Source: Bauldia sp.
GTDB lineage: Bacteria; Pseudomonadota; Alphaproteobacteria; Rhizobiales; Kaistiaceae
NCBI GenBank assembly: GCA_028284325.1
Contig: JANQRX010000008.1
Coordinates: forward strand, 124,001 to 188,000
Direction: 5' to 3'
Length of the DNA stretch: 64,000 bases
The notes beneath the pieces were generated by a model. That model was not told the origin of the DNA. It saw only the letters and a list, made by a program, of their open reading frames with translations, and did no database searches. Within the stretch, counting starts at the first letter, position 1, and every line of letters begins with the position of its first letter. A program made the translations under genes and the position numbers. Positions 17,261-25,298 of the stretch are shown one piece after another.

Positions 17261-18007
17261 ATGATCGACCTGCGTGGAAAGAAGGTTCTCGTGACGGGGG
17301 CCGCGGCAGGCATCGGCCGCGCGACCGCCGAACTGGCCGCGGCCGCCGGCGCCGACGTAACGGCGACCGATATCGTCGACGTCGACGCCACAGCCCTGTC
17401 CGGGAAGACCATGACGACCGCCAGACTGGACGTCACCGATCAGGACATGATCGACGGTTTCGCCGCAGCGACGTCCGGCTTCGACGGTATCGTCAACGCG
17501 GCCGGCTATGTTCATCACGGCACGGTCGCCGACACGAGCGACGACGCGTGGCGCCGGTCGTTTTCGATCAATGTCGACGGCATGTTCCGCATTCTGCGGG
17601 CCTTCGTTCCCGGAATGCTGGCGCGCCGCGGCGGGTCGATCGTGAACATCGCGTCGCTGGCAGCGTCAACCAAGGGCTTCGCCTTCAGGGCCGCCTACGG
17701 CGCAAGCAAGGCGGCGGTGATCGGGCTGACGAAGTCGGTGGCGGTCGACTACATGGCCGACGGCATTCGCTGCAACGCGATCTGCCCGGGGACGATCGAC
17801 ACGCCGTCGCTGCGTTTGCGGATCGAGGCGTTGAGCAAGGAGCTGGGCAGCTATGAAGCGGCCGAGCAGCGCTTCATCGACCGGCAGCCCAATGGTAGGC
17901 TGGGCAAGCCGGAGGAGATCGGCACGTTCGCCGTCTACCTGCTTTCGGACGCGGCCAGCTTCGCCACCGGTCAGGCCTACGCCATTGACGGCGGTATCCT
18001 TGCCTGA
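17261..18007 (+). CDS. SDR oxidoreductase, similar to Bdh2 / 2-keto-3-deoxy-L-fuconate dehydrogenase
   Basis: 248-residue SDR starting 10 bases after the nanA-like stop. Key features are TGAAAGIGRAT, VNAAGYVHHGTV, NIASLAASTKG with the catalytic Ser, YGASKAAVIGLTKSVAVDY with Tyr and Lys, and RCNAICPGTIDTPSL. The AGYVHHGT and CPGTIDTPSL stretches are typical of the group that includes cytosolic 3-hydroxybutyrate dehydrogenase and 2-keto-3-deoxy-L-fuconate dehydrogenase. In this sugar-acid cluster the latter type of reaction is more plausible. Confidence 0.85.
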   Translation: MIDLRGKKVLVTGAAAGIGRATAELAAAAGADVTATDIVDVDATALSGKTMTTARLDVTDQDMIDGFAAATSGFDGIVNAAGYVHHGTVADTSDDAWRRSFSINVDGMFRILRAFVPGMLARRGGSIVNIASLAASTKGFAFRAAYGASKAAVIGLTKSVAVDYMADGIRCNAICPGTIDTPSLRLRIEALSKELGSYEAAEQRFIDRQPNGRLGKPEEIGTFAVYLLSDAASFATGQAYAIDGGILA

Positions 18008-18052
18008 GCAACGTCCGGCATCTCGGGAAACATGTCGGGAGCCCGACAGATC

Positions 18053-19282
18053 ATGAGACAGACCTGGCGCTGGTTCGGCCCGTCCGATCCCGTCTCCATC
18101 GCCGACGCGCGGCAGGCCGGCGCGGAGGCCATCGTGACTGCGCTTCATCACGTGCCCGCGGGCGACGTGTGGACGGCGGCCGAGATCGAGCGCCGCCAGG
18201 AGGAGGTCGGCCGCCTGCCCTCCGGTGCGCCGAGCGGCCTGCGCTGGGAGGTGGTCGAGAGCGTCTTCGTCTCGGACGACATCAAACTGCAGCGCGGCGA
18301 CTGGCGCGCGCATATCGATGCGTACAAGCAAAGCCTGCGCAACCTCGCCGCGGCCGGCATCCGGCGGGTGGCGTATCACTTCATGCCGGTCCTCGACTGG
18401 ACACGGACCGACCTCGCGTGGCCCACCCATCAGGGCGGCCTGGCGTTGAGATTCGACATGACGGACCTTGCCGCATTCGATCTGCACATCCTCCGTCGGC
18501 CCGGCGCAGAAGCCGATTACCCGACGGAGACGGTTGAGCAGGCCGAACGTCGGTTCGCGGATTCGGACGACGCCTGGCGCAGCCGTCTGACGGCCAATCT
18601 GACCGCCGGCCTGCCCGGTTCCGGCGAAAGCTGGTCGCTCGGGTCGTTCCGCGAAAGGCTCGCGATGTACGATGGCGTGGACGACCGGACGATGCGCGGA
18701 CATCTCGTCGACTTCCTGTCGGAGATTGCGCCGCTTGCGGATCAGCTCGATATGAAGCTCTGCTATCACCCCGACGATCCGCCGTTCCCGATCCTGGGGC
18801 TGCCGCGCTTCATGTCCACGGAGCGTGACTTCAACGACCTCTTCACCGCGGTCGACACGGCCAGCAACGGAATGACGTTCTGTTCCGGCTCGCTGGGCGC
18901 GCGCGCCGACAACGATCTGCCGGGAATCGCAGCGCGCCTCGGCGACAGAATCCACTTCGCGCATCTGCGCAACGTCAAACGGGACGCGGACACGATCCCC
19001 GCCGGCTTCGTCGAGGACGAACACCTCGCGGGCGATACCGACATGGTGGCGGTGATCGCCAACCTCATGGCGGAAGAGACGCGACGACGCGCTACCGGTG
19101 ACGACGATCCGATCCCCATGCGTCCCGACCACGGCCACCAGATCCTCTCCGATCTGGACAGGACGGACTCGAACCCCGGCTACACGGCCATCGGCCGGTT
19201 GAAAGGTCTGGCCGAACTGCGCGGCGTGATGACCGCGTTGCGGAGCCACCCGACGACGGATGGGCGTTCCGGCCACGGATAA
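18053..19282 (+). CDS. uxuA: D-mannonate dehydratase
   Basis: 409 residues. UxuA converts D-mannonate to 2-keto-3-deoxy-D-gluconate in glucuronate breakdown. The N-terminus MRQTWRWFGPSDPVSI at the ATG 18053 is characteristic (an ATG at 18032 would add seven residues). Further landmarks are the YHFMPVLDWTRTDLAWP block, the metal-site region LCYHPDDPPFPILGLPR, the CSGSLGARADND segment, IHFAHLRNVK and MRPDHGHQ near the end. It follows the SDR gene and is convergent with the family 4 glycosidase gene, which could supply a uronate. The uronate isomerase and mannonate oxidoreductase needed for the full pathway are not in the window. Confidence 0.92.
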   Translation: MRQTWRWFGPSDPVSIADARQAGAEAIVTALHHVPAGDVWTAAEIERRQEEVGRLPSGAPSGLRWEVVESVFVSDDIKLQRGDWRAHIDAYKQSLRNLAAAGIRRVAYHFMPVLDWTRTDLAWPTHQGGLALRFDMTDLAAFDLHILRRPGAEADYPTETVEQAERRFADSDDAWRSRLTANLTAGLPGSGESWSLGSFRERLAMYDGVDDRTMRGHLVDFLSEIAPLADQLDMKLCYHPDDPPFPILGLPRFMSTERDFNDLFTAVDTASNGMTFCSGSLGARADNDLPGIAARLGDRIHFAHLRNVKRDADTIPAGFVEDEHLAGDTDMVAVIANLMAEETRRRATGDDDPIPMRPDHGHQILSDLDRTDSNPGYTAIGRLKGLAELRGVMTALRSHPTTDGRSGHG

Positions 19283-19396
19283 CCGCTTCTGCAGAGCAAC
19301 GGACACCTTGATGGTTTGATTCCGCGCCTCCACTTAACCTATTGAATTTATTCATATCTTACATTCGGTCGTCCTATCCCTTCGGCGTCTTCGTAT

Positions 19397-19422
19397 GCGG
19401 GCGTGGCGATCGGCGCGCCCGC
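19397..19422. terminator. Weak hairpin between convergent genes
   Basis: GCGGGCG and CGCCCGC pair across a 12-base loop between the uxuA and family 4 glycosidase genes, 16 bases past the latter's stop. There is no T-run on either side, so termination is uncertain. Confidence 0.25.
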
Positions 19423-19437
19423 GTGTACATCGGGTCG

Positions 19438-20919
19438 CTAGTCGCCCGTCTCCTCCACTTCGAGAGCGCTTCGCTGATCCGCGGCGCGCAGTTCGTCGAC
19501 CGAGCGCACGTCGAGGCGCGCGGCGCCCTGCCAGTCGCGGGTTGCCACCGTGGCGTGCCTGAGACGGTCTTCGGCGTGGGGAATAGCGTCGCGGTACTGG
19601 GGCAACCACGCCGCCTGGGCGACCAGCATCTCGTCGACCATCTGCCAGACTTCCTCGGGGTTGCAGACGGCACCGGCGAGCGGGTCGTGCAGGACGGCAA
19701 GCTTCAGAAGCTCCACGTCGCCGGTCATGGCCGCGGTAACCGCCATGCGCTGGACGTCAATCGACGCGGTACAGGTGGCCGCGCATGCCAGCGGCAGCGT
19801 AAGGCCCGCCGTCATGTTGAGGCCGAAGCGATCGACATAACCGGGCGACTCGACCACGCAGTCGGCGGCGAGGTTGGTGATCAGGCCGTCGTTCTTGACG
19901 TTGAAGTGGCCGCGATAGGTGGTGCCGATCTCCAACGCCTCGATGATGCGGCTGGCGTGTTCGTCGCTTCGCCGGTAATCGGCGAGCGGGCGATCGGCGT
20001 CGGACAGGAAGCGCGGAAAGTCTTCCTCGAACCAGTTGCGGCGTTCTGTGCAGACCCTGAGGTAGCCGCCGGTCTCGCCGTTGATCCAGTTCGTCAGGTC
20101 GATCCAGCGTGCGATCTCGTCCGGACGCTTGCGGTACCAGGGCAGGTACTCCGACAGGTGACCGTTGCTTTCGGTCGAGTAGTAACCGAAGCGCCGCAGG
20201 ACATCGATGCGGACCTTCTCCTCGCGCGCGTAGTCGGGATGACGCTCGAAGGCCTCGAGCAACTCCTCGCTGCCGATCTGCCGCCCGCGATAGCGGATGT
20301 CGGTGTACCAGGTCTGGTGGTTGATCCCGATGCAGATGATGTCGACCTCGGACGGGTCGTCGGCGCCCAGCGCGTTGGCGATCTGCCGCCACCCGTTCTG
20401 GACGCCGTGGCACAGACCGATGGTCTCGACACCTCTATGATCGATGGCCGCCCAGGTGTTCATCGCCATGGGGTTGGCGTAGTTGAGCATCCGGCAATCG
20501 GCATCGGCGACGGCCCTGATGTCGTCGCAGAACGCCAGCATTTGCGGGATCGACCGCTGGCCGTACATGATCCCGCCGGCGCAGATCGTGTCGCCGACGC
20601 ACTGGTCGACGCCGTATTTCAGCGGGATGCGGATGTCGTCGGCAAACGCCTCGAGGCCGCCGATGCGCACGCAGTTGATGACATAGCGCGCGCCCTCCAG
20701 CGCGACGCGCCGGTCCGTCGACGCCGAGACCGTGGTCGGTAGATCGTTCACCTCGACGATGCGCTCGATGATCTGGCGGATCATGTCGAGGTTGTGCGCA
20801 TTGATGTCGTGAAGCGCGATTTCGATGCCGGCGAAGTCCGGCACCTTCAGGAGGTCGCACACCAGCTTCTTTGTGAAGCCGACGCTGCCGGCACCGATGA
20901 ACGCGATTTTGAAGGGCAT
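19438..20919 (-). CDS. Family 4 glycoside hydrolase (alpha-galactosidase/alpha-glucuronidase type)
   Basis: 493 residues. GH4 enzymes use NAD and a divalent metal, with a redox-elimination mechanism. The N-terminus KIAFIGAGSVGFTKKLVCDLL binds NAD; YVINCVRIGG, VGDTICAGGIMYGQRSIPQML (108-128), NYANPMAMNTWA (146-157) and the active-site Cys-His motif CHGV (170-173) follow. The residue after Cys-His separates GH4 specificities, and a Gly there has been linked to alpha-glucuronidases, which would suit the neighbouring uxuA. That specificity is inferred, not certain. The ATG at 20919 has a GAGGAGAGG ribosome site. Divergent from an AraC-type regulator 80 bases away. Confidence 0.85.
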   Translation of the reverse strand: MPFKIAFIGAGSVGFTKKLVCDLLKVPDFAGIEIALHDINAHNLDMIRQIIERIVEVNDLPTTVSASTDRRVALEGARYVINCVRIGGLEAFADDIRIPLKYGVDQCVGDTICAGGIMYGQRSIPQMLAFCDDIRAVADADCRMLNYANPMAMNTWAAIDHRGVETIGLCHGVQNGWRQIANALGADDPSEVDIICIGINHQTWYTDIRYRGRQIGSEELLEAFERHPDYAREEKVRIDVLRRFGYYSTESNGHLSEYLPWYRKRPDEIARWIDLTNWINGETGGYLRVCTERRNWFEEDFPRFLSDADRPLADYRRSDEHASRIIEALEIGTTYRGHFNVKNDGLITNLAADCVVESPGYVDRFGLNMTAGLTLPLACAATCTASIDVQRMAVTAAMTGDVELLKLAVLHDPLAGAVCNPEEVWQMVDEMLVAQAAWLPQYRDAIPHAEDRLRHATVATRDWQGAARLDVRSVDELRAADQRSALEVEETGD

Positions 20920-20999
20920 GCCTATCGCCTCTCCTCAGGGTATATTCGTGCTAGACTACGCCGTCGTTTCCGCGCTTTGTAGAGGAAAAGTGTGCGTTG

Positions 21000-21881
21000 A
21001 TGGGTAATTCCGTGCTTCCCGAGCTCCGCGATCGCATGCCCGCGATGCGATCGATGATCTTCAATCGCGGCGAGGTCAGCCTCCACGCGATGCTGACCAG
21101 CGCCGGCTGCGAGGCCTGCGGCGATCGCGACTACGACTGGCACGGATTGAAGCGCGGCCCCTCCCCGTTCGCCCTGGTCCAGCACACGCTGGCCGGGAAC
21201 GGGCGGATGCGTTTCGAGGACCGCCATTTCGACATCGCACCGGGCGACACCATGTTGCTGCAGTTCCCCCACGACAATCGCTATTGGCTGCCGCCCGGGG
21301 CGCAGTGGACGTTCTTCTGGATCTGCGTCAACGGACGCGAGGCGCTGAGAATCTTCCTGCACCTGATCGAGCGGCACGGGCCCGTGGTCAGGCTGTCGAA
21401 CGAAACCATCGAGCGGCTGGCTGGCCAGTGCCTCGACGTCATCGACGGCCGATGCGACAGCGCCGGCAAGGCATCGGCGACCGCCTACGCGACGGTGATG
21501 ACCCTCGGCGACGAGCTGATGCTGATGCCGACCCGGCGCCACCGCCAACGCCACCCCGCGATCCAGCGCGTTGTGGACCATGTGCGCGGCAGCCTCGATG
21601 CCAATATCAGCGTCGAGCGGCTGGCCGAGACGGCCGGGTTCACCCGCCATCACTTCTCGCGCGTCTTCAAGGACTCCGAGGGGCTCAGCCCCATCGACTT
21701 CGTCCAGCGCGAGCGGATGAACAAGGCGGTCCGTCTCCTCCAGGTCGGCAACGCCTCCGTGAAGACCGTGGCCCGCGCATGCGGTTTCACCGACCCCAAC
21801 TACTTCGCCAAGGCCTTCCGGCGCACGTTCGGCGTCAGCCCGTCGGAGTTCCAGAGCAGCGGCCTGCGGCGCGGCGACTGA
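21000..21881 (+). CDS. AraC family transcriptional regulator
   Basis: 293 residues. An N-terminal cupin-like sensing domain (about 20-125, with HTLAGNGRMRFEDRHFDIAPGDTMLLQFPHD) is followed by two helix-turn-helix motifs at about 190-285 (ISVERLAETAGFTRHHFSRVFKDSEGL and VKTVARACGFTDPNYFAKAFRRTFGVSPSEFQ). It is divergent from the GH4 gene, a common arrangement for sugar-responsive activators, and lies upstream of a histidine kinase gene in the same direction. The cupin suggests a sugar or sugar-acid inducer. Confidence 0.93.
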   Translation: MGNSVLPELRDRMPAMRSMIFNRGEVSLHAMLTSAGCEACGDRDYDWHGLKRGPSPFALVQHTLAGNGRMRFEDRHFDIAPGDTMLLQFPHDNRYWLPPGAQWTFFWICVNGREALRIFLHLIERHGPVVRLSNETIERLAGQCLDVIDGRCDSAGKASATAYATVMTLGDELMLMPTRRHRQRHPAIQRVVDHVRGSLDANISVERLAETAGFTRHHFSRVFKDSEGLSPIDFVQRERMNKAVRLLQVGNASVKTVARACGFTDPNYFAKAFRRTFGVSPSEFQSSGLRRGD

Positions 21882-21898
21882 AGGTGCGCCGTGGGTGC

Positions 21899-21915
21899 GT
21901 GCCACGATGTGGAAC
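21899..21915. promoter_or_regulatory. Palindrome-like element related to the 41.8 kb site
   Basis: GTGCCACGATGTGGAAC is an imperfect dyad that matches 15 of 17 positions of the perfect palindrome GTTCCACGATATGGAAC at 41800-41816. It lies 107-123 bases upstream of the histidine kinase start. Possibly a binding site of an IclR-type regulator; this rests on sequence symmetry alone. Confidence 0.35.
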
Positions 21916-22021
21916 CGCCTGAAAGCCGAGTGGAAAGTCCGTGCCCTCGGGCGCAGGCTTCACCGGGGTCGGGTGGCTTGGCGGGAGCCGTCCGGTCGCC
22001 GGTTACGGTACGCGAGTTCGC

Positions 22022-23266
22022 ATGCGAAACGACTCCACTGCGCTGTCGTGCTTCCTGTCGATCTCACGTGCGATCGCCGGGCAGATGGACTACGAAGCCG
22101 TCCTGAAGAACTTCGCCACCGAGCTCGAACAGCTCATCCCCCACGATCACCTCGACATCGTCCTGCGGCGCGAGGACGGCAACCAGGTTTGCTACGAGGC
22201 GACGCTGCTCACCACCTGGAGCAATCTCGCCAATCCCGTCAAGCCGACCTCGACCAGCCCGATTCGCTCGGTGCTCCTCGGCGAGGCGCCGTACATCCTC
22301 ACCGAGGACGCCTGGGACGACATCCGGTTCCACTTCGAGGGCGCCGACGACCAGCCGATCTTCGACGCCAACCTCAGAAGCCGCGTCATCGTGCCCCTGT
22401 TGGCGTGTGGCGAGGTGATCGGCTCGCTGGCGGTCAGCAGCCACGAGGTCGGCCGCTACACGGAGGACATCGTCGCCGTCGTCCAGAGTGCGGGCGACCT
22501 CATCGGTCCCTACTTCCTCGCCCTGCAGCGCGGCCGGGAGGCGCAACGGTCCGCGGTCGCAGAGAGCGAGGCGCGCGCCCGCGAGAAGGTGCTGCGTGTC
22601 GGCGCACAGCGCCTGACCGAGGGCATGGAGCAGGAGCGGCAGCGGCTCGGCATGGACCTGCATGACCAGACCGTTGCCGATCTCGCTCGCCTGTCACGCC
22701 GGATCGCCCGCCTCCGCCGCGATCCGACCGTCACGTCCGACGATCTGCTCGGGGTCGAGGAGGAGGTTCATACCTGCCTGATCGAGCTCCGGACCATCGT
22801 CGAGGACATGAAGCCCGGCGTGCTGCAACTGTTCGGGTTCGCCGAAGCGGTCGACGCGCATCTGCGGCGCGGCGTCGCCGACCGTACTCCCGCCATCGAC
22901 GTCGCGGTCACCGACCGGACCGAGGGTCTGGTCGACGACCTGCCGGAGACCGTCCGGATCGCGCTCTACAGGATCGTCCAGGAGGCGATCAACAACGCCC
23001 TGAAGCACGGGGCGCCAACGACCATCTCGGTCACGGTGACGCAGGACAGCGACGACCTGAAGATCGCCGTCGAGGACGACGGTACGGGTATCCCGCCCGG
23101 GGCACTGGCGTCGACCAACGGCATCGGCCACATCCGCACCCGCGCCGCGCTGATCTCGGCGAGCGCGGTATTCGAGCGGCCGCACGGTTCGCCGGGCACG
23201 GTGGTCTCGGTCACCTTGCCGCTGTCGACATGCGCACGGTCGGCCAGGACGCCGGAGCCGGCGTGA
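22022..23266 (+). CDS. Cytoplasmic sensor histidine kinase (GAF, HisKA_3, HATPase)
   Basis: 414 residues with no membrane helix. Residues about 15-170 look like a GAF sensor (LEQLIPHDHLDIVLRR, NLRSRVIVPLLACGEVIGSLAVSSHEVG). A coiled-coil linker leads to a NarL-type phosphoacceptor helix, EQERQRLGMDLHDQTVADL, with the His in DLHDQ. The ATPase domain has the N box IVQEAINNALKHG and G boxes VEDDGTGIP and GIGHIRTRA. The gene overlaps the response regulator gene by one base (TGATG), so the two are a cognate pair. Signal unknown; the downstream catabolic and transport operon is the likely target. Confidence 0.92.
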   Translation: MRNDSTALSCFLSISRAIAGQMDYEAVLKNFATELEQLIPHDHLDIVLRREDGNQVCYEATLLTTWSNLANPVKPTSTSPIRSVLLGEAPYILTEDAWDDIRFHFEGADDQPIFDANLRSRVIVPLLACGEVIGSLAVSSHEVGRYTEDIVAVVQSAGDLIGPYFLALQRGREAQRSAVAESEARAREKVLRVGAQRLTEGMEQERQRLGMDLHDQTVADLARLSRRIARLRRDPTVTSDDLLGVEEEVHTCLIELRTIVEDMKPGVLQLFGFAEAVDAHLRRGVADRTPAIDVAVTDRTEGLVDDLPETVRIALYRIVQEAINNALKHGAPTTISVTVTQDSDDLKIAVEDDGTGIPPGALASTNGIGHIRTRAALISASAVFERPHGSPGTVVSVTLPLSTCARSARTPEPA

Positions 23267-24006
23267 TGAAGCTGATGATCGCCGAGGACGACGACCTCCA
23301 TCGCGCGTTTCTGCGGACCGCCGTCGAGGCGCTCATCCCCGACTGCGACGAGATCATCGAGGTCGCCGACGGCGCCAGCGCCATCGACATCGCGCGAAGG
23401 AGCGACCCGGACTCCATCATCCTCGACCTGCAGATGCCCAGGGTTACCGGCGTGGAGGCGGCCCGGGCCATCTGGGGGCATCGGCCCGAGACACGCATCC
23501 TGTTCTGGTCCAACTACGCCGAGGAAGCCTACATCCGCGGAATCTCGAAGATCGTTCCTGAATCGGCGGTCTATGGCTACGTCCTGAAGTCGGCGTCCGA
23601 AGACCGCCTGCGCGTGGCCATCCGCGGGGTCTTCCTGAGCGACCAGTGCGTGATCGACCGCGAGGTCCGCGGAATCCAGTCGCGGACCGACGGACGCGAC
23701 ACCGGTTTGACCGAGACCGACTACGAGGTGTTGCTCGACGTCGCGCTGGGGTTGACCGACAAGGCGATCGCGGAGCGTCGTCACGTCTCGGTGCGCGGTA
23801 TCCAGAGCCGGCTGCAGCACCTCTACCAGAGGCTCGGCGTCGACCAGGCCGCGTTGCGTTCGGGCGAGCAGCGGCGGCCGGTCTTCAACGCCAGAACCCG
23901 CGTCATCTACCTTGCGCTGGCGCGGGGGCTGATCAACGCCGATGCGTTGCGCCGCGGCGACGACGAGCTGCGGTCCGCCCTGTCCGGCAAGGACGAGCCC
24001 GGCTGA
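23266..24006 (+). CDS. NarL-type response regulator
   Basis: 246 residues. The receiver domain (about 1-125) has acidic pocket residues EDDD (7-10), phosphoacceptor Asp54 in IILDLQMPRVTG and the Lys in YVLKSAS. The C-terminal LuxR-like helix-turn-helix is around residues 155-205 (LTETDYEVLLDVALGLTDKAIAERRHVSVRGIQSRLQHLYQRLG). About 40-50 residues follow the usual end of this domain, making it longer than typical family members. It is translationally coupled to the kinase gene. A dyad at 24046-24069, just downstream and upstream of the tautomerase operon, is a candidate target. Confidence 0.92.
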   Translation: MKLMIAEDDDLHRAFLRTAVEALIPDCDEIIEVADGASAIDIARRSDPDSIILDLQMPRVTGVEAARAIWGHRPETRILFWSNYAEEAYIRGISKIVPESAVYGYVLKSASEDRLRVAIRGVFLSDQCVIDREVRGIQSRTDGRDTGLTETDYEVLLDVALGLTDKAIAERRHVSVRGIQSRLQHLYQRLGVDQAALRSGEQRRPVFNARTRVIYLALARGLINADALRRGDDELRSALSGKDEPG

Positions 24007-24045
24007 CCGGCGGCCGATGCGGATTCACGCAACAGACCTGCGCGA

Positions 24046-24069
24046 TCCCGCAAATGTCGTGCGGCGGGA
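24046..24069. promoter_or_regulatory. Inverted repeat upstream of the tautomerase-transporter operon
   Basis: TCCCGC and GCGGGA form a 6-12-6 inverted repeat in the 161-base gap between the response regulator gene and the tautomerase gene. It may be the binding site of the preceding NarL-type regulator; only position supports this. Confidence 0.3.
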
Positions 24070-24167
24070 CACGCATACAGCCGACCGCGCCGCGCCTAGC
24101 CTCCGTGTCCGACCGTCAACAGGCAAGCGTCCGCCGAGAAGGGAGCGCTGCCGGCGAGGAGGACGCC

Positions 24168-24377
24168 ATGCCGTTTGTCAGTATTCGCCTCGTGAAGGAG
24201 GTGATCGAGGACGATCCCGTTGCCGCCAAGGCGACGATGTCGAAGGGCATCGTCACGTCGATCTGCCAGGCGACCGGCCTGAAGGAAGACCAGGTGTGGG
24301 TCGTCTTCGAGGAAGTCCCGGAAACGGAGTGGTTCGTCGGCAAGGACCGGGTGAAGGAGCTTCGCCGCGCGTCATGA
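24168..24377 (+). CDS. 4-oxalocrotonate tautomerase family protein
   Basis: 69 residues, the usual size for this family, whose members use the N-terminal proline (after Met removal) as the catalytic base to interconvert keto and enol forms. The sequence begins MPFVSIRLVKEV and contains ATGLKEDQVWVVFEEVPETEWF, the family's second-strand region. The ATG at 24168 has a GAGGAGG site. The arginine pair of classical 4-oxalocrotonate tautomerase is not obvious, so the substrate may differ. It is the first gene of an operon with lactonase, transporter and hydratase genes, and overlaps the lactonase start. Confidence 0.85.
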   Translation: MPFVSIRLVKEVIEDDPVAAKATMSKGIVTSICQATGLKEDQVWVVFEEVPETEWFVGKDRVKELRRAS

Positions 24378-25261
24378 CGGTGGAGGTTCGCGAAGACCGG
24401 TTCAGCGACGTCGTCGGCGACGATCCGGCGATCGAGCGGCTGGGCACGGGGTTCCTGTTCACCGAGGGCCCGGTCTGGCACCCGCGCGAGCGCCACCTGA
24501 TCTTCTCCGACATGCCCGGCGACCACATGCGCCGGTGGCGTCCCGACGGGACCATCGAGACGTTTCGCCAGCCCAGCAACAAGACCAACGGCAACACCTA
24601 CGACGCCGACGGGCGGCTCCTGAGCTGCGAACACGCGACCAGCCGCGTGACCCGCACCGAGCCCGACGGCGCGATCACCGTCATCGCCACGCACTATGAC
24701 GGCAAGGAGCTCAACAGCCCCAACGACATCGTCGTGCGGTCGGACGGCACGATCTTCTTCACCGATCCGACCTTCGGGCGTAACGAGTTCTACGGCGTTC
24801 CGCGGGACCAGGAACTGAGCTTCCAGGGCGTGTATGCCGTCGATCCGGACGGGTCGAACCTGCGCCTGCTGGCGGACGACTTCGAGCAACCGAACGGCCT
24901 CTGCCTGTCGCTGGACGAAGGCCGGCTGTTCGTCAACGACACGCCGCGCGGACACATCCGTTGCTTCGACCTGACGGCCGACGGCGGGGCTTCGGGCGGC
25001 GCCGTCTGGACCGACGTCACCGGCGATGGCGAAGGCGCGCCCGACGGCATGAAGCTCGACGTCGACGGCAACCTCTACACGACGGGACCGGCGGGCCTTC
25101 ACGTCTTCGCGCCGGACGCCACGTGCCTCGGGGTCATCCACGTCCCCGAGCGCGCGGCCAATTTCACCTGGGGCGGGGACGACCTGAAGAGCCTCTTCGT
25201 CACGGCGTCGACCTCGCTCTACCGGACGCGAACCGAAACAGCGGGCCGGGCCCTCTTCTAG
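24374..25261 (+). CDS. SMP-30/gluconolactonase family lactonase
   Basis: 295 residues, six-bladed propeller lactonase. The three metal ligands expected from SMP-30 are present: Glu in FLFTEGPVWH, Asn in EQPNGLCLSLDE and Asp in APDGMKLDVDG; the substrate-side Asn is in NSPNDIVVRSDG. Its ATG overlaps the tautomerase stop. Likely role is hydrolysis of a sugar-acid or enol lactone to the open acid before entry into the pathway of the downstream SDR and hydratase. Confidence 0.9.
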   Translation: MTVEVREDRFSDVVGDDPAIERLGTGFLFTEGPVWHPRERHLIFSDMPGDHMRRWRPDGTIETFRQPSNKTNGNTYDADGRLLSCEHATSRVTRTEPDGAITVIATHYDGKELNSPNDIVVRSDGTIFFTDPTFGRNEFYGVPRDQELSFQGVYAVDPDGSNLRLLADDFEQPNGLCLSLDEGRLFVNDTPRGHIRCFDLTADGGASGGAVWTDVTGDGEGAPDGMKLDVDGNLYTTGPAGLHVFAPDATCLGVIHVPERAANFTWGGDDLKSLFVTASTSLYRTRTETAGRALF

Positions 25262-25298
25262 CCCCGCGCGCCAAGGAACCATCAAGGGAGGAAACGAC

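Noticed and set aside
23664..23823. Repeated heptapeptide VRGIQSR in the response regulator
   Set aside because: Two copies 48 residues apart with different codons; the second is part of the DNA-recognition helix. Probably coincidence in an Arg-rich protein.
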